DNA of 64,000 nt from Rhodobacteraceae bacterium IMCC1909. GTDB lineage: Bacteria > Pseudomonadota > Alphaproteobacteria > Rhodobacterales > Rhodobacteraceae. Below the pieces are notes generated by a model that was not told the DNA's origin, ran no database searches, and saw only the letters and a program-made list of their open reading frames with translations. The stretch covers positions 1-64,000 of the forward strand of contig JAPDHM010000003.1 in assembly GCA_030704425.1 (NCBI GenBank). The letters run 5' to 3'. The position numbers and the translations under genes were made by a program. Position 1 is the first letter of the stretch, and each line of letters opens with the position of its first letter. Shown here in pieces: positions 1 to 8,374 of this stretch.

Positions 1-685
1 AAATGTTGTGACGATGGGTGCGGATGTTGCCGGTCTGACAACTGGTGTGACGTATGCGATTGTTGAAACTGGCACTGGTGTGTTCGAGGCGATCGAGGGG
101 GTCTGGGATACTGGGACCACCACGTTCACGCCTGGTGATGGATCTAGTGATGTTGCAGGTATTACTGACGTTGCGCCAATCTATGCTGATACGAACACGT
201 TAGAACTGGGTATGTATACTCCGACACCGCCAAATGTTGTGACGATGGGTGCGGATGTTGCCGGTCTGACAACTGGTGTGACGTATGCGATTGTTGAAAC
301 TGGCACTGGTGTGTTCGAGGCGATCGAGGGGGTCTGGGATACTGGGACCACCACGTTCACGCCTGGTGATGGATCTAGTGATGTTGCAGGTATTACTGAC
401 GTTGCGCCAATCTATGCTGATACGAACACGTTAGAACTGGGTATGTATACTCCGACACCGCCAAATGTTGTGACGATGGGTGCGGATGTTGCCGGTCTGA
501 CAACTGGTGTGACGTATGCGATTGTTGAAACTGGCACTGGTGTGTTCGAGGCGATCGAGGGGGTCTGGGATACTGGGACCACCACGTTCACGCCTGGTGA
601 TGGATCTAGTGATGTTGCAGGTATTACTGACGTTGCGCCAATCTATGCTGATACGAACACGTTAGAACTGGGTATGTATACTCCG
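1..685 (+). repeat. Three tandem copies of a 231-bp repeat, identical at nucleotide level
   Basis: Copies start at 1, 232 and 463. The first two are complete and the third is identical up to about 685, where the sequence becomes unique. The period is 231 bp, exactly 77 codons, so the reading frame is kept. Lack of any synonymous difference between copies points to very recent expansion or ongoing gene conversion. The array continues beyond the left edge. Confidence 0.97.
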
Positions 686-1120
686 TCTGCAAATCCAGAT
701 ATGTCTTCGGTAACCAGTTTGGTAAACAGTTTCTTAGTTAGTGATAACCGCTTAAAGGTGGAATTTGTTGATTTATCGTCTGAGATCGATACTGAAGCTG
801 AGTTTGTGAGTGCTGCATCTATCGGAGAAGCCGCACAATCCTTGAGAATTTTCTATACTAAGGACGGAAATACCAACGAACAGATGCTTGATTTTGGGAA
901 CTTGGATTCCAAAGATGATGGCAATGTTACCTTCTTGGCACCTAATGAGGATTACAGCCAAGTTACTACGACATCCACGTCCAACGCATCTATGATAGTG
1001 CAACTAGATATAGGCGTAGATGTGACTGCCTCTTATGATGTGGTGCTTGATCCATTGGGAGATGGTTTTCATCCAGCGTCTGGATTAGATAATGATCTAT
1101 CATATACTTTTACGGCGTAG
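1..1120 (+). CDS. C-terminal part of a repeat-rich surface or secreted protein (5' end outside window)
   Basis: The frame is open to the left edge, so this is the 3' part of a larger gene. The visible protein has three identical 77-residue repeats followed by a unique C-terminal region of about 145 residues rich in Asp, Ser and Thr and free of Cys. Each repeat contains the segments GADVAGLTTGVTYAIVETG and PGDGSSDVAGITD. Long acidic repeats with a non-repeated tail are common in bacterial adhesins and RTX-like secreted proteins, but I see no clear calcium-binding nonapeptides here and do not recognise the family. The neighbouring genes are also repeat-rich surface-type proteins. Function is unknown; a cell-surface or biofilm role is inferred only. 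Confidence 0.7.
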   Translation, partial: NVVTMGADVAGLTTGVTYAIVETGTGVFEAIEGVWDTGTTTFTPGDGSSDVAGITDVAPIYADTNTLELGMYTPTPPNVVTMGADVAGLTTGVTYAIVETGTGVFEAIEGVWDTGTTTFTPGDGSSDVAGITDVAPIYADTNTLELGMYTPTPPNVVTMGADVAGLTTGVTYAIVETGTGVFEAIEGVWDTGTTTFTPGDGSSDVAGITDVAPIYADTNTLELGMYTPSANPDMSSVTSLVNSFLVSDNRLKVEFVDLSSEIDTEAEFVSAASIGEAAQSLRIFYTKDGNTNEQMLDFGNLDSKDDGNVTFLAPNEDYSQVTTTSTSNASMIVQLDIGVDVTASYDVVLDPLGDGFHPASGLDNDLSYTFTA

Positions 1121-1214
1121 CCATAATACTACTCATGATAAATTGTTTCTATATCCGAATATAATAAGTATCGGTTCGCAATTCAAAAATGGAAGATCTA
1201 GAGGAAGTACAGGA

Positions 1215-1406
1215 ATGGATGAGCAATCTGTCAACAAAGCGGCCCAGTCTTTAGAGGCACATCTCAAGTCTTTAAGGCAAAGACATGAAAACGAGCTAAA
1301 CGCCATGAAGACTAGGCACAGAGCTGAAATCTCTGCCCTCGAAATGCAGATAGGGAGTATGCGTAAAACAGGCAGGAAGCGTGATAACCGCTCCAAGATG
1401 AATTGA
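1215..1406 (+). CDS. Small coiled-coil hypothetical protein (63 aa)
   Basis: An ATG at 1215 follows a purine-rich GAGGAAGTACAGGA stretch and opens a 63-codon frame. The product is highly charged, with heptad-like spacing of Leu, Met and Ala in its middle (SLEAHLKSLRQRHENELNAM), and ends in a basic tail. A single coiled coil is the best description. The stop at 1404-1406 directly abuts the stop of the convergent gene to the right. No family is recognised. A longer frame starting at 1092 exists, but its extra N-terminus overlaps the previous gene and has no ribosome binding site. Confidence 0.5.
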   Translation: MDEQSVNKAAQSLEAHLKSLRQRHENELNAMKTRHRAEISALEMQIGSMRKTGRKRDNRSKMN

Positions 1407-2711
1407 TCAGATAATTTGGAAATTAGATGCATTAAGCACAGCAAAATCTTCTGTGCCCATACCATTCAATTGAATAATCGTAGTAATTGTGTCTAAAAAC
1501 ACGCCATCTTGCGCTGAATCAGAAATTATTGATATTTTCAAGCTATTGCTTGGTGAGTGCTCCCATAAGCATATCTGCTGGGAGTTTTGAAATTGCAGCC
1601 GATGTTCGTTAATACCATTTAAACCATTCAGGGCACTGACTACTTGTCCCTGATCTAGATAACTAGATCCGGTTAAAAGGAGAATGTCGGTATTTGTTCC
1701 AAGTGTTTTTTTGCCTCCAGAAGTCAGGTCTAAGTTTCGAAAAGAAAAACCTGTAGAGCTTAAAGTGCTTTCATAATTAAATAGCAGAATGTCACCTACG
1801 TTACCGGCAGTAAAGTCCAAAATAATATCCAGCTCGTTAGATAAATCTGAACTATTGAAAACAAAAAAATCTTTCCCTGCTCCACCATCCAAAATGTCAT
1901 ATCCACTGTTACCAACTATATTGTCAGATCCGTCTCCGCCCGAGATGCGATTGTCATTTTGATCTCCAATTAAATTTGTGTCGTTACTGCCAATAATCTG
2001 GATATTTTCGAAATTTGTAAGTGCCCGAGCATCGCTTCCAGATTGTGTTTGATAAATTTCCTCTAGGAGGTTGATTACTGTAGTTTCACCAAATGAATTA
2101 ACCGTAAAGACTATTGTATCGTTTCCGTTACCACCATCTAAGTTAGCGGTGTAGTTACTAACAGCGACTGTGTCATTTCCAGTACCTGTTTCTATTTTAG
2201 TCATGCTGCCCGTCGAAAGGACTTTAAAATTCGAGGAACTTTCACTCGCGTTTATATTTTCAAAGTTTGCAATTTCGTTGTTGAAACTGGATAGGAGATT
2301 TTCTCGATAAATAATTTCGTTTGTGCCATCGATTATGATCGTCGAAGAGGCCGAGAGCTCAACATATAGCATGTCATTGTCTGGACCTGCGTCCAGTTGG
2401 TTGCCCCAATTGCTTAGGTATATTTCGTCATCGCCATCGTAGGTCTTTACAGTACTTTTCCCACTTCCTAGGTGAATTATGTCATCTCTCGGACTTCCTA
2501 AAATACGATCGTTTCCGCCGTTACTTCTGAACCACAGTTCGGTTTCAAACGGTCCAATTAGGTCGTTGCCAAAGCTGCCCTCGACAAATTTACTTTCCTC
2601 AATATTTTTGATTTTATTCGAAGATCCGCAAGCGGCCAAGCCTGAAGCTTTTAGGAATAGAAGGGTGCGTATGAGGTGTTTATGACGCTCGGTATGTAAC
2701 TTAATTTCCAT
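1407..2711 (-). CDS. RTX-like calcium-binding repeat protein with lipobox-like N-terminus
   Basis: The protein of about 434 residues begins at ATG 2711, the start nearest a hydrophobic signal-like segment ending in LAACGSS, which resembles a lipoprotein signal with the lipidated Cys. The body carries glycine-aspartate repeats of the RTX type, for example GSFGNDLIG, GGNDRILGSPRDDII and GGDGSDNIVGNSGYDILDGGAG, which normally form calcium-loaded parallel beta rolls. The segment around GAGKDFFVFNSS resembles the region that follows the beta roll in serralysin-type proteins. An upstream in-frame start at 2759 is possible but would put a hydrophilic stretch before the signal. Export to the cell surface is likely; the specific role is unknown. 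Confidence 0.75.
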   Translation of the reverse strand: MEIKLHTERHKHLIRTLLFLKASGLAACGSSNKIKNIEESKFVEGSFGNDLIGPFETELWFRSNGGNDRILGSPRDDIIHLGSGKSTVKTYDGDDEIYLSNWGNQLDAGPDNDMLYVELSASSTIIIDGTNEIIYRENLLSSFNNEIANFENINASESSSNFKVLSTGSMTKIETGTGNDTVAVSNYTANLDGGNGNDTIVFTVNSFGETTVINLLEEIYQTQSGSDARALTNFENIQIIGSNDTNLIGDQNDNRISGGDGSDNIVGNSGYDILDGGAGKDFFVFNSSDLSNELDIILDFTAGNVGDILLFNYESTLSSTGFSFRNLDLTSGGKKTLGTNTDILLLTGSSYLDQGQVVSALNGLNGINEHRLQFQNSQQICLWEHSPSNSLKISIISDSAQDGVFLDTITTIIQLNGMGTEDFAVLNASNFQII

Positions 2712-2953
2712 TTGGTTCACGACCTTGTACATGCGCAGGTGGGCATTATTCGACAACATGAAGAACTTTTATGAATAAGTCTTTTGCAATTTTCAAACAA
2801 TATTTTTGTATATTATCCACGCAAAGAGCATTCCATACGAAAGTTTATACATTAATTGTTACGCTATAATGAATAAATTAATTCAATTGGTAAGCCAAGG
2901 GGGCTGCTGTAACCAATATGGTTGCTCTCGTGTCTGCAAAAAAATGCTATTGT

Positions 2954-3150
2954 TCAGTTCCATTTTCAGTACCAATAATTTTCGGTTTATTACCAAAATT
3001 TCAGGCATAGGCGTGCGCGCTTTCAACGCGTGATGAGGTCTGACCTGGTTATGCCACCTGAGCCAGGCATTGATCGTGACCTGCGCTGGTCGGATACTAT
3101 GGAGCACATCTATATTCAGAATTTTCTGGCTCTATAGGCTGTTTAAGCTT
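2954..3150 (-). pseudogene. 3' remnant of an IS3-family transposase (orfB)
   Basis: The minus strand encodes AQVTINAWLRWHNQVRPHHAL, closely matching the C-terminus of the IS3-family transposase at 9184-9567 in this window (AQVAINVWLREYNQIRPHHAL). Weaker similarity extends further upstream, where an in-frame stop interrupts it near 3136. The DNA to the left (near 2954-2975) resembles the terminal repeat of the complete element, with TTGGTACTGAAA in common. The rest of the element is gone. The remnant lies between two surface-protein genes and marks past insertion and deletion here. Confidence 0.8.
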
Positions 3151-3270
3151 TAATTGTGTCTGTCCTTCGAGAGATATTTGGAATAGTTTTGCATTGGCCA
3201 TATTTTGTGGCTCACAATTTGGATTTATGGCACATAATTTGCTCTTTAAACTTCAGCACGGGAGGGCCGC

Positions 3271-5592
3271 ATGATAACCATCTCTAAATTTCTAAAGGAT
3301 TGGGAAACCAAGAACGCCAAAATTTTAACGAAGACTGGTAGCTTCTCTATGATGGCGCTGTCGCTCGCAGCTTGTGGTGGCGGTGGTGGCGGTGGTGGTG
3401 TTTCAACGCTAACACCTCCGGCTGGCGCGACGCCGGTGGTTGACCCTGTCACGTCAGATTTGACAATTTGGAACGATACAGTTGTGGGCACAACAGGTGA
3501 GGATACCGTTACAGGCTTACGGATAGACACCGTTCAAACATTTAACTCAGGTGATTCGATTACTTTGGGTGATGGCATTGATAATCTTTCTGCCACATTG
3601 AACGAAGGAACGGTAACGCCTGCAGCAATAACGGGCGTAGAAAACGTAATGTTTGTAGCTTTAGGCCCAGCAACCATAGATTTTGACAACGTCAGTGGAG
3701 TGACATCACTCATTTCAAGAGGATCGTCTGCAACTCTCGTAGTTGACGATATTCAAGAAATTCCAACATCCATTTCTGTAAACAATAATACTGCCGCACA
3801 AACGTTCATATTTAAAGATACGGCTGTATCTGGAAATACAGATGAGCTCACATTGCAGTTCGACGGGGTCGGTGGTGTGGTGAATGTGGGCAGTGAATTA
3901 GTTGGTGATGGCGATATTGAAATATTTACAATTATTGCGGCTGGTGGCGCTTCAGATTTAGGCGCTGGTAATGGTTTTGGTGCAGACGCAATAACTATCA
4001 CAGTTAATGCAACTTCTGATCTGGATTTGGGATCCACCGCTCAATTTATTGCTTCTACAAACTTTGATGCTTCGGATTCTACGGCTGCTGTGACTGCCGT
4101 GTTTGCTGCCAAAACAACAGCTAGTGAAACAGCAGTCACAATAAAGGGTGGCGCTGGAGCGGATAAATTTGACATCCGCACATTTACCGCAGAGGAAAAT
4201 TTTGGTGATTTGATCGTTGATATGGGAGACGGTAACGATACGCTTTATCTGGGTGAAGTAGCTGATACCGACACTGGGTCATCAATCAAAGGCGGCTCTG
4301 GAGATGGCGACATTTTGATTATCAGTGGTAATGCTTTGGCAGCTGAAGTGAATAGTCAGATTTCTGAGTTTGAAATCTTGAATATTGAAACAACAGGTTT
4401 AACGCAGGATGCTGATAACTTTGGTGGTACTATTTTTGGAACAGCCGCCGCTATTGCCGAGATGAGGATCGATAATCTGGCGGGTGGCTCAATCATCAAT
4501 ATTAACCACGATGTAGGTACTTCTCTTACAGCTAACCTTAAAACCGATACTCCATCTGATGCGCTTACGATCAATATTGGTGGAACTTCTGGTAACGTCA
4601 CACTTGAGTCTCTTGTGCCATCAACACAATACGAGACCGTGACTGTTAACAGCCAAGGTACAGCAGAAAACACTCTTTCTGGTGTTGGTGCAGTTATAAA
4701 TAATATGACATTTACAGGTGATACAGCGATAACCGTATCTTCAACAGACAACATTGTTGGTGTTGTTGACTTTACAAATTCAAATCAAAACAATACGGTA
4801 ATGGCCACTGACACAACAGCTCAGACAATCTCGTTTGGTTCTGGTGACGATACTATAACAACGGGTGTGGTTGCATCGAGCACTCAAATTATTAATGGTG
4901 GATCTGGTAATGACACTATATCAGCAGGCATAATTACAACAGCTGGTGTATTGGAACTGAATGGCGAAGCCGGTAGCGATATAATTTCAGTCGCTGCGAT
5001 GACTGGGGCGGATACGGCTTCTAGCGCTACCATAAACGGTGGTACTGGGGTTGACTTTATAACATTAGATTCAAATCCTGGTAACTCTGTCGATGTGGTG
5101 TCAACCGCGACAACGTTAGCGGACTCTGACAAAATAACAGGGTTTACAACGGTTACTGATAATTTTGATTATAACGGAAATGTACTTAACGATACTGCCA
5201 CAACTATCACAGTTGTATCGGGCGCTACACTTGCTGGAGGTATTGCTGCAGATTCAGACGCGACTGTATATATTGTCACCACGCCGTTAACGGACGCGGC
5301 TGCAGCCGATATGGTAAAGCTAGTTGCAGAAACAACGGTATCTGCCATCACTTCACAGTATGCAACTTTTGAGGTGTCGCTGGCAGCTGCTCTGGGAACA
5401 ATAGATGGGCTGGATACGGCGCTTAGCGCATCAGAAACAGTACTACTGAACATCGATGATGGCAGTAATTCAGTAGTGCTGAAGGTAACAAACACAGATA
5501 AAACCACTGCAAACACATTGATAGCAGCGGAGCTAGATCTTGTAGCGATCATGGTGGGTGCAGATGACCTAGTAGCTGGTGATTTCATTTAA
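3271..5592 (+). CDS. Large secreted or S-layer-like beta-strand repeat protein with RTX motifs
   Basis: The 773-residue product starts at an ATG with a strong GGGAGG ribosome binding site. Its N-terminus has a basic segment followed by SMMALSLAACGGGG, the lipobox-like pattern also seen in the RTX protein at 1407-2711. The body is acidic, rich in Thr, Gly, Ala and Asp and low in Lys, with scattered RTX motifs such as DMGDGNDTLYLG, GSGDDTITTG and INGGSGNDTISAG. The last 130 residues, ending MVGADDLVAGDFI, form a more ordered domain like the tails of S-layer-type proteins. It probably forms a calcium-binding surface layer or adhesin. Composition and length are normal for such proteins; the role is inferred. 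Confidence 0.75.
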   Translation: MITISKFLKDWETKNAKILTKTGSFSMMALSLAACGGGGGGGGVSTLTPPAGATPVVDPVTSDLTIWNDTVVGTTGEDTVTGLRIDTVQTFNSGDSITLGDGIDNLSATLNEGTVTPAAITGVENVMFVALGPATIDFDNVSGVTSLISRGSSATLVVDDIQEIPTSISVNNNTAAQTFIFKDTAVSGNTDELTLQFDGVGGVVNVGSELVGDGDIEIFTIIAAGGASDLGAGNGFGADAITITVNATSDLDLGSTAQFIASTNFDASDSTAAVTAVFAAKTTASETAVTIKGGAGADKFDIRTFTAEENFGDLIVDMGDGNDTLYLGEVADTDTGSSIKGGSGDGDILIISGNALAAEVNSQISEFEILNIETTGLTQDADNFGGTIFGTAAAIAEMRIDNLAGGSIININHDVGTSLTANLKTDTPSDALTINIGGTSGNVTLESLVPSTQYETVTVNSQGTAENTLSGVGAVINNMTFTGDTAITVSSTDNIVGVVDFTNSNQNNTVMATDTTAQTISFGSGDDTITTGVVASSTQIINGGSGNDTISAGIITTAGVLELNGEAGSDIISVAAMTGADTASSATINGGTGVDFITLDSNPGNSVDVVSTATTLADSDKITGFTTVTDNFDYNGNVLNDTATTITVVSGATLAGGIAADSDATVYIVTTPLTDAAAADMVKLVAETTVSAITSQYATFEVSLAAALGTIDGLDTALSASETVLLNIDDGSNSVVLKVTNTDKTTANTLIAAELDLVAIMVGADDLVAGDFI

Positions 5593-5994
5593 GCCTTTAG
5601 AATAGAAGCAGCATATTATCCAGACCACGCTTTGCAACGGACTCGTGCCAAAATACGCACAGTTTGGATAAACGCTAAGCCGCGTCGTCAACTGAAACTG
5701 TATGGCAGCAGCCTGTTGTTCAAGGACTCAAACCGAGCACTGTTTCAAAGTCAAAAGGGTGGGGCGTTCAGTGCGAATACGATGACGCAGCTATTCCTAA
5801 ACATCTATCGTGCTGCTGGATTTAAGAATGCCAGCTCACACAGTGGCAGACGCACCTTCATTACTGAACTGGCAAGCAAGGGGGTGAGTGTGCGTGTGTT
5901 GGCGGAACTGGCAGGGCATTCGAGCATTCAAACCACCCAAGGCTACATAGATGTAAATCCACAGCAGATGAGTGCGGCTGTGGAGTTGCTTTAA
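5593..5994 (+). pseudogene. C-terminal fragment of a tyrosine recombinase
   Basis: The frame is open immediately after the stop of the preceding gene and encodes about 133 residues typical of an integrase C-terminus. It keeps the HSGRRTF box (His-x-x-Arg) and the later GHSSIQTTQGYI segment holding the second His and the catalytic Tyr. The N-terminal half, including the first catalytic Arg, is absent. The only possible start is a TTG at 5632 with no convincing ribosome binding site. The match begins right at 5593, so a recombination joint fused this fragment to the end of the surface-protein gene. It is not functional. Confidence 0.85.
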
Positions 5995-5999
5995 TCGCG

Positions 6000-6356
6000 T
6001 TAAACCAAGTCATCGATTGTGATATTTAGCGCAGTTGCCAAACGCCCCAAAGTAGCAACAGAACCCTGTTTTCTGCCAATTTCAATTTCACCGATGGTAG
6101 TGCGGTTCACATCAGCAAGTTTCGCTAACTGAGCTTGGGTGTGTCCGCGTATTTCGCGATATACTTTGAGTGGGTTGTCGCCATTGAGAAGCCGGTTCAC
6201 AAATTCTGAGGAAATAAGTTCTTCGTCACCGTTAAGCAGCATGGAACTTGCCATGTCGTATGCTTTGAGATCAGCTAAGTCTTCAGCCGCTGTGCACAAA
6301 GCTTCATATTCAGCTTTTGAGATTGTGATCATGTCATTCATAACTTGCTCCTTCAT
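6000..6356 (-). CDS. XRE/HigA-type antitoxin
   Basis: This 118-residue protein has an N-terminal segment resembling prevent-host-death or RelB-type antitoxins (MITISKAEYEAL) and a C-terminal helix-turn-helix domain (HTQAQLAKLADVNRTTIGEIE). Its start overlaps the stop of the upstream toxin gene by four bases (ATGA), implying translational coupling. Toxin-first order is typical of HigBA-like modules. It should neutralise the RelE-type toxin and repress the operon by binding the palindromes just upstream of the toxin gene. Confidence in the pair is high; the exact subfamily is less certain. Confidence 0.88.
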   Translation of the reverse strand: MKEQVMNDMITISKAEYEALCTAAEDLADLKAYDMASSMLLNGDEELISSEFVNRLLNGDNPLKVYREIRGHTQAQLAKLADVNRTTIGEIEIGRKQGSVATLGRLATALNITIDDLV

Positions 6357-6604
6357 TCATATATGCTGCTGCGATGCCCAATGTTTAAAACCGCCAATAC
6401 ATTACCGTCATCATCCATAATCACTCGCCAGCTCCCAACTCTCAGCCTGAACCCTTGACGCCCTTTTAGCATTTTGAGGTTATTGTTCTGTGTTTCTGGC
6501 TCTTTTGCATAAGCTTCAATTTTTGAAATAATCAAAGTGGCAGTGTTAGCGGGCATTTTTCGCAACGAGCGGATAGCGGATTTTGTATATCTTAACTCTC
6601 TCAT
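6353..6604 (-). CDS. RelE/ParE-superfamily toxin
   Basis: The 83-residue basic product has the compact RelE fold signature: an N-terminal KSAIRSLRKMP helix, a central LKGRQGFRLRVGSWRVIM strand region and a C-terminal VLNIGHRSSIYE strand. RelE-type toxins usually cleave mRNA at the ribosome. The length is normal. It is the first gene of a two-gene operon with the downstream antitoxin and is preceded within a few bases by two palindromes that probably act as operators. Confidence 0.88.
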   Translation of the reverse strand: MRELRYTKSAIRSLRKMPANTATLIISKIEAYAKEPETQNNNLKMLKGRQGFRLRVGSWRVIMDDDGNVLAVLNIGHRSSIYE

Positions 6605-6605
6605 T

Positions 6606-6663
6606 TAGTAGCTTTTAGCTACTTTTGAAATACAGTCAAGTTTTCTGTAGCCAAAAGCTACTA
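6606..6663 (-). promoter_or_regulatory. Paired palindromic operators of the relE-type toxin operon
   Basis: TAGTAGCTTTTAGCTAC at 6606-6622 and GTAGCCAAAAGCTACTA at 6647-6663 form an inverted repeat with one mismatch, and each arm is itself a near-palindrome (GTAGC-N5-GCTAC). They start two bases upstream of the toxin start codon. Two dyads in this position fit cooperative autorepression by the toxin-antitoxin complex. Confidence 0.7.
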
Positions 6664-6742
6664 GCAAATGTTCGTTGATGAACACGCACTCACTCACTCA
6701 TCAGCCTTGTCTATCAAACTGGCAGCTTTCTGTGGAGTTGCT

Positions 6743-7045
6743 TTAACTGTCCAACTTGAGGTGACGGGGAATATCCATAGCTTCGTGCAATATGCGAACG
6801 ATTAGAACCTTGTCGCCCTTGCGTTCAAATACAAAGATATGTTTTCGGCAATGCGATTGATGAACGTCAGCGGATGCACCTAGTATAGGTTTACTGTGCG
6901 CTCGAAGCTCACCAATCGCGATTGTGTGCTGCTTTAGCTGTTCAGAGTATTGCCGTGCTTGAACTATGCCCCAGGTTTTTGTTGTATAAGTGAAGATTTC
7001 ACGCAAGTCTTTGCGAGCTGCGTTTGTAAACTGAACATTCGACAT
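6743..7045 (-). CDS. parE: ParE-type toxin
   Basis: The 100-residue protein matches the ParE family: an N-terminal FTNAARKDLREIFTYTTKTWG, a central region with GASADVHQSHCRKHIFVFE and a C-terminal VLIVRILHEAMDIPRHL. ParE toxins usually inhibit DNA gyrase. The start codon shares one base with the stop of parD (TAATG). The order antitoxin then toxin is the standard parDE arrangement. All conserved parts are present, so it may be active. Confidence 0.9.
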   Translation of the reverse strand: MSNVQFTNAARKDLREIFTYTTKTWGIVQARQYSEQLKQHTIAIGELRAHSKPILGASADVHQSHCRKHIFVFERKGDKVLIVRILHEAMDIPRHLKLDS

Positions 7046-7284
7046 TAAGCTTCTGCAGCCGTTTGCTCAAAAAGTTCGTCCCAATCAAAAGCGTCGCTGA
7101 TACCACTGGAATAGCCTTCTTCGATAGCATCGTTCAAACGTTTGATAGCAGTTTGCTGTTCTTCGAATACCCGCAGCGCATCTCTCACCACTTCGCTGGC
7201 AGATGCATATCGTCCACTGCCTACCTGTTGATTGATAAGCCGTTCGAAATGTTCACCAAGCACAAAAGATGTAGTTTTTCCCAT
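7045..7284 (-). CDS. parD: ParD-type antitoxin
   Basis: The 79-residue product has the ribbon-helix-helix signature of ParD/CopG antitoxins near its N-terminus (TSFVLGEHFERLINQQVGSG followed by RYASASEVVRDALR) and an acidic, probably disordered C-terminus that would wrap the toxin. It is the first gene of the pair and overlaps parE by one base. A short dyad lies just upstream. The two toxin-antitoxin modules are adjacent and on the same strand but belong to different families. Confidence 0.92.
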   Translation of the reverse strand: MGKTTSFVLGEHFERLINQQVGSGRYASASEVVRDALRVFEEQQTAIKRLNDAIEEGYSSGISDAFDWDELFEQTAAEA

Positions 7285-7300
7285 GATAAACTCCTATTTG

Positions 7301-7314
7301 CTACTTTATAGTAG
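7301..7314 (-). promoter_or_regulatory. Dyad upstream of parD, probable autoregulatory operator
   Basis: CTACTTTATAGTAG is a perfect inverted repeat (CTACT-N4-AGTAG) 16 bases upstream of the parD start. Ribbon-helix-helix antitoxins normally bind such short dyads over their own promoter. Confidence 0.55.
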
Positions 7315-7360
7315 TATCTGTTCTCTTGTTTATCAAGTGTTCATCGATGCACAGGCACAC

Positions 7361-8374
7361 TCACTCATAGGCTTTGTCTATCAAGCTCACAGCTTGTTGC
7401 AGACGATGATTGGCGAGATGTGCATAACGCTCTGTGGTTGCTGAACGTGCGTGTCCTAACAGCTTTTGCACTTCGTAGAGCGTAGCGCCATTGTTCACCA
7501 GTGTGCTTGCGAAGCTGTGACGCAAGTCGTGTATGCGCACATCATGTAAACCTAACTCTGCGCGAATGCGGCTCCACTTGCTGAACACACAGCGATAGGG
7601 TTTGTGTGTATGTGGGTTGATGAACAGCCATTGTGGTTTATGGATGTACTGCTGTGTTTGCAGCAGTCTAGCGTATTCGATTATCTGAACAGCTCTACGG
7701 TTGAGCATCACATAACGTGGCTTGCCATTCTTCGTTACTGGCACGTACCAGCTGTTGCGTTCCAAGTTGATGTGCTGCCACTCAGCCGTAAACACTTCAT
7801 GCCGACGTGCGCCCGTGTACATCAAAAAGCCAATCAGCAAACACACGGCATCCCTGTGATGTAACTCCACATAGTCTCGCAATCGACTGGCTTCTGCCGC
7901 GTCCAAAAATCGTTCTTTGAGTGGATTGGCGTGAAGCAGTCTTATTGGTTTATACAGTGTAGAATGCGTGTCAGCGCCGCACAGCTCATCTGCTTTGAGT
8001 AGGGCGCTGCGGATATGTTGAACACATTTATTGATGAAACTTTTGCTGTAACCTCGTTCGGACATATGGGCTACGAATGCGAATATATGGCGGCTAGACA
8101 GCTCACTGAGTATGACCTTGCCAAACCTTGTTTGCAGATGATTTTTGTACATGGATTGATGTGACGAATATGTGCGTTTGTATATCTTACACCAAGGAAG
8201 AAAGTGCTGTTCGTAGTAAACGTCAAAGCGCATATCCACGTTGGTGTTGAGCACACCTGAGTGCACCTGCAGTACAAACCGTCGCTTGTGTTCAGCACAC
8301 AGCTTGCGAGCATCAGCGACGCTCATAGTGGGAAACTTGCCCAATGTCGTACGTTTTGAACGCTTCTGATGTCT
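7361..8374 (-). pseudogene. Tyrosine recombinase interrupted by the IS3-family element
   Basis: The frame encodes the core-binding and catalytic domains of a phage-type integrase: TGARRHEVFTAEW with the first Arg, KNGKPRYV with the catalytic Lys, HDLRHSFAS with His-x-x-Arg, and LGHARSATTERYAHL with the last His and nucleophilic Tyr. The N-terminal arm-binding domain is missing because coding sequence stops at the edge of the IS element at 8374. The open frame that runs on to 8611 is IS sequence read backwards. No clear continuation of the integrase is found beyond the other end of the IS. The catalytic domain is intact but the gene is broken. Confidence 0.85.
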
